Of a stretch of DNA of 64,000 nt, positions 48,001 through 61,100 are shown in pieces. Made by a program: the position numbers and the translations under genes. The stretch's first letter is position 1. The number at the start of each line of letters is the position of its first letter. Where the stretch lies: contig NC_051139.1 of NCBI RefSeq assembly GCF_014839805.1, positions 434,001 through 498,000 on the forward strand, in the 5' to 3' direction. The stretch is from Manduca sexta. Taxonomy: Eukaryota > Arthropoda > Insecta > Lepidoptera > Sphingidae. A model generated the notes under the pieces. It did no database searches. It was given only the letters and a program-made list of their open reading frames with translations, and was not told the DNA's origin.

Positions 48001-51000
48001 GTCATTTTGATGTCAGTAGGTAAATTGATAACGATTGAAAGTGTTAAAAACAAATTGCGAGGCCGCGCTGGCACGTTCAGATGCTGATATCGGGAGATAA
48101 CGTAAAACTAACACATGATTGAATGTATTGTTTACGAACATGTGATACGCAGTACTATCGAACTTGGCGCAGATGTAATTAATTTTGATAAATGTATAGC
48201 TTTGAGTGCATACTATAAAGAAATACGCGTTTTAAAATGAAGGTTGATAAGCATTATGTCCAGCCTAAGAAGAGGTGCAACATACAACAGTTCCTCAGTT
48301 ATATAGCTAGAAACATAATTACAAATTGTTTCAGTTTGGATGCTCCACCACCGGCACAGTGAACAACGTCGGGCCGAGCAGACTGCACGGCGGTGCATGG
48401 TTATAATCCGCGATCGAACCATATTGCTTTAATTGGCTTGATAACGTCACAACACTAATACACGGCTCAATGACACGCGTAAGTATGCACGATTGTTGTA
48501 AGAAGTGGAACACATGGCAAATTAAGGCTATAACAAACACGACTCCAGAACAACGCAATAGCGAAGTTTCATTGGGATAAAGATCAAATACCACTTTTTA
48601 TATAATATCGCCCACATATTAAGTATTTTTGTGGATCCCCCAACATTTGAGTCGATCCAAAGATTTACTTCGTAAGCTATTAATAGTTTCATCTGTACTC
48701 TGTACAAAACCAATTATCATTAACTTGTACAATTGTCACTTTCGATAATATAACGTTATTAGATTTTATCATAAACAAAATTCTATTATCATAATATCCG
48801 CCTGGCAGCACCGTCGTAAGTAACAATACATGTGCGCTATCACGAGGGATTAATGGCACAAAAAAACGATTAGTAATTCAAACTGCGTCGTCGGAGCAAC
48901 CGGTCGCCGCGGCCACATGCGTAAACAAAAGTTTAAAGGAGCGCCACAGAGATTTTATTAAAATATAAATGATATCATCACCATAATATTAATGTTGTAG
49001 GCGGAATAGTTTTATAATGTAATAAGTCTCCGAAAGGTGACCGTGCCATGCGCTGTTAAGAACATAGATCGAAAACAGTAGAGCCAAGCTGAAGGCAATA
49101 TTACTCGACGCGGGAATGGACCGACTTTATCCAAGGGATACAATTCTTTCACAGAAAATTGGCATGAATTGAAATTTAATAGTAACCTATCAAAGCCCTA
49201 TTAGTTCCTATTCCCAAACCTTCAAAGTTGGCTACCAATTATTCTATGTGCTTTATGTATGCGTGTACTATGATCGGTAGTGTATAGTGATCATCGTAAG
49301 TTATTCCAATACTTACTTAAAAATATCATTTCACAAATGACGGTTCAATGTAACCTGGTATAAAGTAAGCTGTTTTCACGTTGGTAACTGGGATGTCGTT
49401 ACATTAGCGACACTTGCATCACGCGAGTAACAAGCCCTAGCTAACGAGCCGTTACACAACGCCGTTTCTCATGGCTCAAGGATTGGTTGCACAGTACAAG
49501 CTGGTGAGATGACATGGGTCAGGTCCCGCCATCGCGACATTAGTTGCTTGAATCGTCTTATTGGTTTGGTAAGTAGTTTTAGGAACACAGCATCGTGCTG
49601 AGTCGTCACTTACTTTCTTCTTTATTTGTTTTTTTAATAAGTGGTAGTTTTTAGGTTTGCTTTGTGTATTTTTGCCGTCGATCATCTATAAGAATATACT
49701 GTTGTGTTTCGGATAGGTTTCGTAGAGCACGTTTTCAATGTCATAGTGCAATACTGTGCCGTGCACTGTGTTATATTTCAAAGTTTAAGTGGTGCTGTTA
49801 CTGTTTATATAAATCTACACCACTTTAAGAACGGTTAAAACATAAAACACATCATAAATCGCAAATCAAATAATAAAACTAATTGAATACCAATTAAAAA
49901 TCCTCGCACGTCGCAATATTTACATAATCACGTGATTTGTATGCAAAGAAATTGTTTACATAAAATTAATTAGAAATAGGAGACACAAACGTGTCAAAAC
50001 AACATTTATTCCGAGAATATAAAAAGGTTGTTTTTGTATTCCAAATGTCAAATAATTTAATAAAACTACCTACTCTTATAAATACCTAACAGCCGGCTCC
50101 AATTATACCGGCCTGATGAAAACTCATCATGGTCCGCTTTATGTACGAGGTTTGTTTATCTAAAAGCGACCGAACTTTGTTTTTTAAATTCATATGTCGC
50201 TCATGTTCATTCCGATCCAGCTAATATAATTTGTGAATATATTCCAAAACAGTCACGTGCACATTGTAAATTGTAATGTGACAATATTTTCTCGCTTATC
50301 TGGTTAAGTAGCACTCGAAGACATGCACGTTAGACAGCACGCAAAAGTGGTCTGACAGGGGAGATTTTTCAAGCACACATAATTATCATTTTCACCGCTT
50401 TAAGATATTCCTTAAAGTTTTTGTGAGTCTGTGAGATAACTTAGTGAGTGGGCTACAAGTAGCTTGAGCTGGTACTCGATTTTGCCTTAAGACGAATTAT
50501 TGTGACGCATCAATATTTGTTCCTGGCGTAATTGTAGTGTAAACTTTTCCTAGTTAATATCCAAGAAATTTATCTCTGTTTTTAGTTAGGGGAGTGTATC
50601 ACAGTTTAATATCATTATCTCCTGGTTATTCTGCAAATCATGACTAATCTGAATTTAGTCGCGAGCGATGTCACTATTGATTTTGGAGTCTAGTAACGAG
50701 GGGCGTAAAAGGTGAGCTGACTAGCTTCACTCCAACCGAGTTAAATGTCAAGCATTCGCACAAAAACGTTTTGCGGTTAACAAAACCTCAAAGAATGCAA
50801 TAGCTCGGCCCTTAAAGCGGTGATGATTCCATTGTGTTATTACAAAACAAATAATATTAATTAATTACAAACAATGGAATAATATACAATTACAATAATT
50901 TATATTAGAAGATGACAAAATCGCGACACGATGGAGGTAAACCAAACGCTGAGTAATATTATGATTAACTATTGACAAAGAGGATAAACTAAGTGTTACA

Positions 51001-54000
51001 TTTGGAAAATTAACATGAACAATGAGGTCATAGGAAATGTGCGAGGTTTCTATGAAACTATCTAAAACAATTTCCATGCCGTACTTAACATTTATTTGCA
51101 AAATAAAGTGTATAGAAAACAAAAACTGCCATAAAAATTTAATCTATTGCCGGCTGAATATATTATAAATATAATAAAAACAACAATATATACCGTAAAC
51201 AACATGACAAGACGATTTAACATAAAACAATAGAGAACATCATGCATCAAATGAGACGTTACTGCTTATAAATATTGAACTATACGACTTGTTTACATAG
51301 ATACAGAACTAGAGGAACATTTTACTAACGATATATATTTTTCTATCTAAAAATTATTGATTGCCGAATACGCAATATATTGATAGTATTCAAGGTTTTA
51401 ACCAGAACAAAAAAAACGATTTAACCTTAATACAAGTATTACTCACAGACTAGACTAGACTAATAGGATAAAAGCAAATTGGGTGTTTTGGAGTCCTTTC
51501 CGCTATATTCAGACATCTGTTACGACATGAATAAAAGTAGAAATAATTAATTAAATGTCTAAGCTAATAAGACCTTAGTTTTGTAATAACAAAGACTATT
51601 ATTTTCGGTCCTGGCAGTGTGGTACTGCGCAGAACGTCACACCTGCAGCGCCACATGCCCAAACATGTACCACAAGGCGGGTTCTGTTTTTTTTCCTTCG
51701 GCGCTTTGTATTTATATTAGCGCAGTTGTTTTCGGCTGGAAACAATATTCTAATAATATACGTGACACAATTTAATAAGGTATGTTGTATCGTATATAAC
51801 ACATGTGCCCCCGGCATTGTTTTTACAATTTGTCATCTTGTGTAACCCGAGCACAACATGTTTTGGATGTATGTTATGTATTTTCATTGAACAAAAATAA
51901 CTTAATCAAATTAATTAATCTACTGATACGGCCATATGGGACGGAGGTTGCGGCTTCGGTCCCACGGCACGCATGTGATTTCCAAATTAAAGTGCATTTG
52001 CATTGTTAATTACATACTTTAACGACGCAGGGAAGTATTGTTTGGGACAAAAATTAGAATTCTTCATAATATTTTCCGAGGTTTTGAAATCTATAAACCT
52101 GCATGAACCAAATGGAATGAAGGAATAATTTAATAAGTCAAATATTGTTTATTTCGAGGAAATAAAGAAACAAATACCAAATCTAATAATATTGTATCTG
52201 TTCAAGGTGAAGAGCGCTATCAACGGTTCATGTTTGTTTACTGATTGTTAAATCAGAAGCACTTTATTTATCAGGAACGATAGCACCTTAGCCATTCCAC
52301 GTGTACGAATAATTATGTAATTCTACAGCAGAACCCTCGGACTTTATTGTGAAAGTTAAAATTAGTTTTTTTTTAATTCAAAATGTAAACAAAATACTTA
52401 ATAAGGTAGTCGATAAATAACTTTTTTGTATGTAAGTGTAACTCCAGTAACATATTGAAAATTTCCCTCATCACGCGGTAGTGTGCTCACCTTGTTTGCT
52501 GGCTATTATAATTTATAACAAACACTGACAAGTCGTGTATCTTTCAGTTACTAAATTAAACATCACGGGAGGCTAGTCTGTTTATCATTTGTAGTGAGAA
52601 TTTTATATTTATGCAAGTTTCTTTGTTATGCTTTCCTTTGTATCACCTGAAAAGTAGCTTATAAACAAACAAAATACAATCCCACGCTGTTTTTCACTGT
52701 GTATAGTCGTATAACCTTCGTCACATTATATAACCATCTGGATATCGAAACAATTACTTAATAACCTTACACCGGCCGTTCAAGTTAACGCAGCCGCTTA
52801 TCCTTATATCCATGCAGACTTTGTTTTCGAGGACACGCAAACAATTGTAATAAAAACAACATAAACCATAAACAACGTGCAAAGACGGTTTGACGTCGCG
52901 CGGCGGTCGGACGGTTATCGCGCCTTGATAAATTGCGCAAACAAGTGAAAATAATCCAGGGGTCACATTAAAAGGTAATCTGAAAAGTGTCGCGACCCGC
53001 CATCAACTCATACAAATAAAAGATAATAATATTATGTGCTTTTTTGTTTGAGGTTAGGACATGTCGTCGATCAGAGATCGATGCGTTTTGGGGGACTTAT
53101 GCGTTCCTTGAAATGAATTGACAACTTTGGGCATAGAGTTTAATAGCGCTCTGCTGCTTAAGTTTCCGGAAAGCCACTAAAAATAAGTATCTCACGATAC
53201 CCTTACTTAAAAATACACTGTAAGTTCAACAAAAGTCAAGGCGTTTCTACATCGGACTATTTTAAAAACTATGAAGTAAAATAAAATGAAAATTTGCTTA
53301 ATTTTGCAATGCTCAAAATATCGATTGTGCACAATGTTGCATACCACGCCACTACATCGTGCCTATGAAAATCATATAAATCGTCGATAATAAATTATTG
53401 CATGCGCTGTGGCTAGCGGCCCTAAGGCGTGCACTTATCGAGTTAACCGCAAACTCATGGAAAACTATGCGTTAGTCAACACTAGTGGTGTTATGACATC
53501 ACTTGCATCAGCTGTTTGTTATAATACTGTTCACTTATCGCTACTGGAACGTCTTCCTGTGCTGGACGGATACAGAATAGGTAACTAAATAGGCAATTTT
53601 TTAAATACGGACTAATATTAACATCCTAACACCAACTGTCGTCATCTGCATTGGTACTGTCATTCATCAGACGAGGTCCTGGTGACCCACTTATTCTCAA
53701 TAAACCAGTCAAATGTCTAATATCACCAAAAGTTTGGGGATAAAGGTACACTAGTTCAGCGTCGGGTCCTACAGACTAGTTTAAATATCCTCTGAGTTTT
53801 TAAATACGGAACTCTGTGTTTCTTCTGTGATTCCAGAGATAGTGAGACCCGTAATTCGATTTGATTATAATCAGATATTCATTATTGTAATGAACATCAC
53901 TATCGTAGTAATACAAGATAATGGAGTGTAGAAAGGGCTGCGACAATGTATTTTATTAAGCAATAGAGCAACACAGTAACCAGTTCCGTATAGTATTTAT

Positions 54001-54548
54001 GTACCAGCTCGACGGTGCTGTCAACTTTGCTGCTTCCGTTACTACATTGCTGCAGTGTGCCATACATGTTGTAGGGCCCGTAAGATTACAATGGCTCACT
54101 CTAATATTATATTTAAAACGATGAGACATCTGTCCGTTTACCTAGCTAGGGATTACAATAAAATAAATATCCAATGTTAAAATGAAAAGGATTTCAACAC
54201 GTCCACAATGTTATTATGATGTATTTTACTACAATAATCCGGAATGTTCTCTAGGGCTAAACGCGCCATGAAACCGCAGATAACAATAGTCCGTAACACA
54301 TACAGACATGTACAAACAAGTAACAAGCTTCACACAGGACAATCTGTGTGTAACCTCGACACTGAAAAGCCGTGCGATGAGTCAAGTGACGCACTATCGC
54401 CACTCGCGCGCGAGCCTTACGCAAATCTACAAAGCAAACATGGAACTAAATATAATTTTAGCAAAAAATATATATCTACAACAATATCAACAACATGCGG
54501 ACCTCTACCACACCAAAATAAATTGTTTGTGATACTAACATATGCTTT
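45067..54548. other. Non-genic region upstream of, or intronic to, bunched
   Basis: About 9.5 kb of largely unique sequence with few recognisable transposons. GC-rich islets occur at about 45571-45625 (cggagcggtccggagcggcc) and 47225-47310; they could be alternative promoters of bunched, but no ATG-donor pair could be defended. Open frames of 60-100 codons on both strands (for example 45448-45741 and 45890-46150) overlap one another and look like chance. Confidence 0.45.
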
Positions 54549-54613
54549 GGCGCGGAGTTCGATTCCGCGTCTTCGAGCTAACTAGACTCATCGTCCACTG
54601 CGCCACGGAGGCT
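54549..54613 (-). other. tRNA-like sequence (not an intact tRNA)
   Basis: The minus strand starts gcctccgtggcgcagtgg, an A-box-like D-arm, with a tctagtta segment where an anticodon loop would be and a T-arm-like gcgga-atcgaac-tccgc. The 3' end does not pair with the 5' gcctccg, so no acceptor stem forms. It is probably a SINE head or tRNA relic. Confidence 0.35.
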
Positions 54614-56326
54614 GTCAAATTGTTACAGATTGCAAAAGTAGCCGGGGCATTGCGCGAGTGTAGTAATTGGTCAAATAGCAACTGATAATTACACGATAAT
54701 TGGTTTGTTGTGCGCTATCGGTCGTTAGCGGGACTGGTTGTGTTAAATTATAGTTATTAATGAAAAATATTGTGTTTCCTACATTGCTGTTTTTAAGCTA
54801 GGCCGTGTATTTAGCGAACAACATTTCTTGAGTGTTATTATATCACCTGGTTGGATTAGATAGTGCAAATTGCGGTTTCTACTTCAGTTGATTACTGTTT
54901 GTAATTGCCTGCTACATTCAGCAATAAAAATATCATAAATTTAGTCTGTGGACAGGCATAAGCTCTGTAATATAATTACTTCGTGCCAAAAATTGTTAGT
55001 CAGTTGTATGAAGAAATAGTGCGATATGCTTAGAGGTTGAATAAAGATGATTATTTGCCAGCAGACCTTGGAGACGCGGTCGTGAATATGTCTCTATAGA
55101 CTAAACCCAAACGGAATGTGCTCCTTGTGTTCAAACACAAACTAGACAGTTAGTAAGACGATGTTTACGAGCCGATGTGTGCGTTCTGAATGCCAATATT
55201 TGCGTAGTTCGAGACGTTTCCATCGGCGCCGTCGCTTATATTAATGTTTATAAAGCATATCATAAAACATGTCGGGTTTCTGAACGCGAAACTCGCAAAT
55301 ATGCATTAAAAATAGGGTAACCACACTTGGTTTCCCTTATAAAATTAAGAGTAGAAACACTGGGATTTCTATACCTGGATTATAGCTGATATGTTTAAAT
55401 TACCAAGTACCGGTGCCGGGATTTTCTATTTTTAATGATTTGGAATGTGTTTTGAGTGGTTAAAAATATAGAATACCCTGACAGAAGGGGTACATCTGGC
55501 AACACTACTTAAAAGATAACACAGATCGTATAATGCGATAACAGCTGACAGATGTTTGCAAATTCGAACCCGTGTAATTTACAAAAACATGTTTACTATG
55601 AAATATCGCAAAACGCTCGCACACGATGTTATCGAAATAATCTGTCGATTATTTGAACGATGAGTACATTTCCGTGAACGGCGTGTTTTTCCTAAGCTTA
55701 CATAACTATTTAGCATTGAAAATACACAACGCTGGGTGTTCCAGCAAACATCACGATAAAAATATACGCACATATACATTCTGAACAAGGTCAACGATGG
55801 TCGTACTTTCAGATCGAGTGATAGTCAAGATATTATCTGGACGTGAGCAGGAACTGCCAACGTAAACTTAAAATAGCCAAGGTTTAGTATAGCGATAATA
55901 CCACGGTAAGAGCAAGAAACCGAGGCAATGACCAGGAGAAATAAACAGTGTGCGCTTTTTTCTACTTAATATTTCATAAACACGATGCTGTCATGCTGCT
56001 GTAGTTTGACTACTTATTACTCGTTACATATTTTGTAATTGCAAGTGACTTTCGGCTACAAATATCTAAATTTTCTACAAATGTTGTGTATGAAACATAC
56101 AAGGGATCGAATCTTCGACCTCTTGTTTCTAGGTCGTTACGCTGCACACTACACAGGCTAATCAATACACAAGGTGTATAAATTAAGTGCTAAGTGAGGA
56201 AAGTAAGTCGGTGGCGTGAGATGTAGGTGTTACGAGTTCATTAAACAGCGTCGAGTTTGTAGTGGAGCTCGCAGCTCGGAGCTCGGACAAACAACACGGC
56301 TCCACCGGTCGTGAGGTGATTCCGAT
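54614..56326. other. Non-genic stretch
   Basis: No gene. At 56103-56155 the minus strand carries another weak tRNA-head-like piece (gaggtcgaagattcgatccc). A gagctcgcagctcggagctc micro-repeat lies near 56266. Confidence 0.4.
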
Positions 56327-56336
56327 CGGCGCGGCG

Positions 56337-58091
56337 CACAGTGGTAAAAACGCGGAAAAAATACCATTTTTTTCAGATCAGATATTGCCATAGTTTATAT
56401 CGTAAACCTAAAGTAGACAAGTTGGATAACTTAAGCCTAGAGGGATATTTAATTTAGTGTATTCTTTATATGAAAATTAAGGCTCCAAACTTGTAAGACC
56501 GGATGCGACGTAATTTTGAGTTAAAAAAGACGTTTGTTTGAAGTGTCACACTGCTTACACAAGTTATACTTTAGTTTTATTTTTTATTTTATTTAAGGAA
56601 ACATATATTAAGGTATTTAAAAATTATAAAATAATTATTATTTGTACATTAATTTATGTATTGCTTGGATTCAAACAACATAACCTTTATTTCGCCAATT
56701 TTTGTTGTTTCATTGGCTGTAACTTTTTTGCGTCAACGAGCGTTAAAATAAAACATATCATAAATAATACCCTAATGATGTAGGATAACTATCAGATAGG
56801 TTTCAGCTGCAATAATTTGCAAACTTTTGAAAAATGACCATTTGACTTGGGAGTTTCTTTGTTATCGGAAAAACAAAAAACAAGGACAAACACTTTAATT
56901 ACGGTAATTAACACGAAAATAACAGATTTTGACTATAAAATTCATAAATTATATTTTTCCTCTTTATTTACTAATACCGATTTGACAAAGTAATACAGTA
57001 TTCGATAGTTATGGCAAGTTTTAGCAAATGTATAAGTTGAGTTACTTAACATTGTATTGTCTAGTAACTGGGAAGTGCATAAGTGTATTAAAAGTTTAAA
57101 AAGTAACTATCCAAATCTTTCAGAAAATATACTATAGCAAATACATAACAAATCAAGTAAAATATTTTTGCCTAATTTCACAAAAATGTGGCATGCCGCA
57201 TTAAGAACAAAGCAATATTATTTTTTGGCAAAAACAAAGAGTAGCCAAATAATACATTTCCAATTAATGTGATTCCTCCAGAATCCAATGCTATAGAAAG
57301 TGACCCAGGACCTTCAAAACGATATGGAGGTAATCATGTAGTAAAACCCAACTTGCTAAACTATACGTGAGTTTGTACATTTGGTATTATATGCCCAATA
57401 CGGTTCACAAAGTTCTTGTTCATGGTAGTAAAATAACTTTTGCGGCTGGTCTATCTATAGGTATTTTAATAGAAGAAGCTCAAAGAGCATGCAACAAGGA
57501 TTATCGACGTTATAGGTTATATCATTCGAGGAAATGTTCACGTGAGTGAACCAATGAAGACATTATGCATATGCTCTTGACTTCATCAGACTCATTTATA
57601 GCTTCAAAATTGTGACCACATAAAAAAATGTCCTTAAATGATGAAGTTAAAGCGTTAGTTACTAAAAATAATTAATAAAAAGTAGTTGTCAATAATAGTA
57701 ATTTATAATTAATTATTATAAAAATTGTCTAATTTCTATCATACAGAGTCAGTAAGCAGCCAAGTAATATTTGTTTCCTTTTTTATTTCATTATTTTTAT
57801 GCTTTCATAATATATGAAAAGTTAATAACAAAATTTGATTGTAAAAAGTGGCAAATTATTATGTATCTATATTTATTATAAATTCCCGCTGCATATGCAT
57901 AGTTCCAGCATTAAATTTTTATAATTTTTATTCATTTTTAACACTTTTATAAATTATACACTTATATTTCTTAATTTATGTTATGTAATAATAAATATAA
58001 TAAGTAAATCTAACCATAAAATGCCGATTTCAATTCATAGCTTCCTCAAAAATAGTTTTTTCCGCGGTCCCATACAAACTTTACCACTGTG
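56337..58091. mobile_element. DNA transposon, 1.75 kb, with TIRs and a 10-bp target duplication
   Basis: The ends are inverted: cacagtggtaaaaacgcgg at 56337 and, on the opposite strand from 58091, cacagtggtaaag ... ccgcggaaaaaa (the right end has about 14 extra bases between the two blocks). A perfect 10-bp direct repeat cggcgcggcg flanks it (56327-56336 and 58092-58101). The interior is AT-rich and holds one eroded coding piece at 57388-57615. Target duplications of 8-10 bp occur in the hAT, P, Merlin and Mutator-like groups, and I could not decide among them. At this length it is non-autonomous or internally deleted. Confidence 0.8.
57388..57615 (+). pseudogene. Remnant of a transposon-encoded protein
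   Basis: The frame contains MPNTVHKVLVHGSKI, then EEAQRACNKDYRRYRLYHSR, K-C-S-R-E, an in-frame TGA, and then TNEDIMHMLLTSSDSFIASK before a final stop. I believe this pattern (T-V-H-K-V-L-x-H-G ... E-E-A-Q-x-A-x-N-K-D-x-R ... S-R-K ... T-N-E-D ... L-L-x-S-S-D) belongs to a repeated insect protein linked with DNA transposons, but this is from memory and I cannot name the superfamily. It lies between the inverted repeats of the element described above. Confidence 0.5.
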
Positions 58092-58101
58092 CGGCGCGGC
58101 G

Positions 58102-61100
58102 TGCACTCTCGGCGACACCTTAACGTCGGATTTACATGAGATGGATTTCTCGCACCACGGAGGCGACAATGTAACAGGCGACTGACGTTTAGGTGACTTA
58201 ATAATGCACTTGTCGTATCTTTTTGTTTAAATGGTTGCTTGATAGTAAATCTAACTGTGGCTAATTGCAAATCTTGGACTGGATCAAAAACAGTAAAGAC
58301 CATTTCACACGTCTTTAACCGACAAACATTCTAAATTTAAGCCATTAACTTTATAGTAATAAATAGCAATAAAACAATTCAGTGCATAAAGTTTAGTTTC
58401 TTCGATGTTTTTGACTCTCGAGACTTACATTAGCTTTGTAGAGCTTGTAATTAAGGCTAATTTATTGAACAATGGCAAAAATCGTACAACGCGACCTCGA
58501 AAACAAAATATCTGATCTATCACCGTCTATGTCGTACGGAAAATTCTCATGTTAACGCAGCTTGGTTGCAAATTTTGTCGACGTGGGTCCCTCTCGGGCG
58601 CGGACGGCACGCGACCCCTCCACGGCAGCATTTCTGCACCGGCCGAATCGCCAGGGCAATCAGCGGAGCACGTGGCTGCGACGCCGCACGAGCCGCGCCG
58701 GGGCCGGCTTTCCTTCCGTGTCTATTCTTGGACGGTTTAATCCCATCGGGTCACGTTTGGCTAATGCAAATCACGTATGCGACCAAGGAATAATAATTAG
58801 CGTGCGATGTATGAGGGTAAATTAATTCAAATTTCTCAACGATCTCTCAAGTAAAGGTGATTGACATGACACCGCGTCGATATCCCCGCACGGTTGGACA
58901 GAGTACCAGCTATGCGACCACTATGGCACTGAAACTATTTGCGTTCATGGTGGAGAGAAACCTTATCGCCTTAACTCACGAATGTCGAATAAAAAATGCA
59001 AAATGTCGACGCCATGTCAATAGAATTAATCCCGTTCGTATCCCGCACGAATCTACTCCAAAGTCTAAATACGTTACCATTGCAAAACAATCTATCCGCA
59101 AACCTTACAGTTCCCAACACACAAGTGCAGTTACAGACAGACGGCAAAACATCAATCATGTTAGCGCAACATTAAAAACTGATGGGACGCGACCGTTTCA
59201 AGAATCAAAGAAACTCGTGTTTGCGCAGATGGACGAAACCGGGTCAGTGGTGCGTGGTGCGAGCGTGGTGCGCGGCACCACACACCAGCGGTGCGCGTAA
59301 ACATATCTATTGTGGTGACGTAACGGCGCGATCTTATGAAACCAGCCGACAACAGCCGAGTGCCTCTGATACCAAAATTATATACGCTATGTAGGTGTAC
59401 ACGCTCGGCGTGAGATGCCGTGCCCAAGGTGGACCGGTTCCGATACTGGTCCGGCGACGTTAGCACGATTCTTTACGTGTTAATATCACTCGCATTATAA
59501 ATGGTAATAAACGACGGCTCGTGCGCTCATAAAACTTTTGTGTACCGATTGTCCTGTGTTTAGTATTCTCAGCGGGTTTGTTTTGGTCAATAAATAAACT
59601 AAAACTTCGTATTATTAAGGGTATAACGATTGCATCTTGCTGTGTATCAATCATGTTAAGAGTTATAAGCAGTGTTACTAAATACTGATCTGGTCAACGG
59701 AACTAGGAAAGCTTTTCATTTAGTACCCGACTGTACTATATACAATACACAATGATTTTGATTTAAATTCTCTTTATTCTAAAATACACGTACATTGTAT
59801 TTAAAATTCACAGGAAAATCTAGTAATTTAGTACTTAACACACAGCTCGTTTCTTCATACATGCACAACATACGTTGCTGCTATATTGCGTCAAGAGAGC
59901 ATAGAGACGTGCCTTTTTTACTAAAATCATTTAGTAACGTTACATTCTGTGAGCATTTTGATTTCGGTTTGAAATTTGAATAAACTTAGTTTTTGTTATC
60001 AACCGGTCACGGTGCGCGCGCCCAGTGTTTTTGTTGATGTATCAAACAGGTTGAACGTGAATGGTATATAAATAGAGTTCAAATTTGCATAACCGGCACT
60101 GGCAACTGGCGCTTGTTAAATAAATAAATACACCAGACTGTATCCTGAACTCACATCCATCGCAACAATATATGGACAAGTATCATGTCACTTGGTAACT
60201 TCTATGCAATTGTGTATCGCCATCATATAATTTGTTTGCCTGACAACACACCGTGCTGTCACTGCCCGGACTCTCTATAGTGTGACTCTCTTTAGAGATG
60301 GGCAAACGGTTACTAAGAGCATATTTCGACAACTATTTAGGTCCAAGTAATAAGTGGCGAATCTATTGAATCTATCAAATACATAGAAATATCCTTTTTG
60401 GGCAAACTCACAATTATATTGAGTTGTGTCGAAAATAACAAAAACTACTTTTAACATAATATAAACGAGAATAATTAATGTCTACATATAATTATTAAAC
60501 AATAATATGTAAAAATCTATAAATAAAATAATTTTATGCGTTTCATGTTTTGCATTGTTTAAAGTGCAGGTAGAAATGTGATTAAAGTTGTGTACAGGCT
60601 GCTCCATAAAGTGAATTCAATAATAATACAGAAAAGATACGTCACATGCCAGTGAGAGTGGAAAAGAAGTAAACAAAATAATTTCTTGACAATAAAAGTA
60701 CCAAAACATTCATTTTATGGTCCTAGAATTAGCTTGTAAAGTCAACGACCTATTTTCTGGCGTGACTAAATATGTTCAATACACAGTTGGTTGACTGTAT
60801 TTACTTGCTAAATTTGCTTGATTTTATCAGCAATTTTTTTAGTGAATAAAACGATTTCGGATTTACTTTATAAAGGTAATACACGATAAATACGAAGATA
60901 TACAAATAGCAAAATCCAACCGTAGTTATATATCTTTACAAATAAGATGCCTGATTTCGTCAGGTAACAAGAAATATTTTAAAAAATCTGAGGTTTTCCT
61001 GCTGTTGTAACTACCTCGTTTCTGTAATGTATAATATACAATATCCACCTCAAATCCACGTAATACGGCAATAGATCAAACTGTCACGTCCAAGATTAAA

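Noticed and set aside
54244..54585. 113-codon plus-strand frame
   Set aside because: Ends inside the tRNA-like sequence and has low-complexity, chance-like composition.
58857..59300. 147-codon plus-strand frame
   Set aside because: The longest frame outside transposons, but no domain or motif, no splice or promoter context, and overlapping frames on the other strand of similar length.
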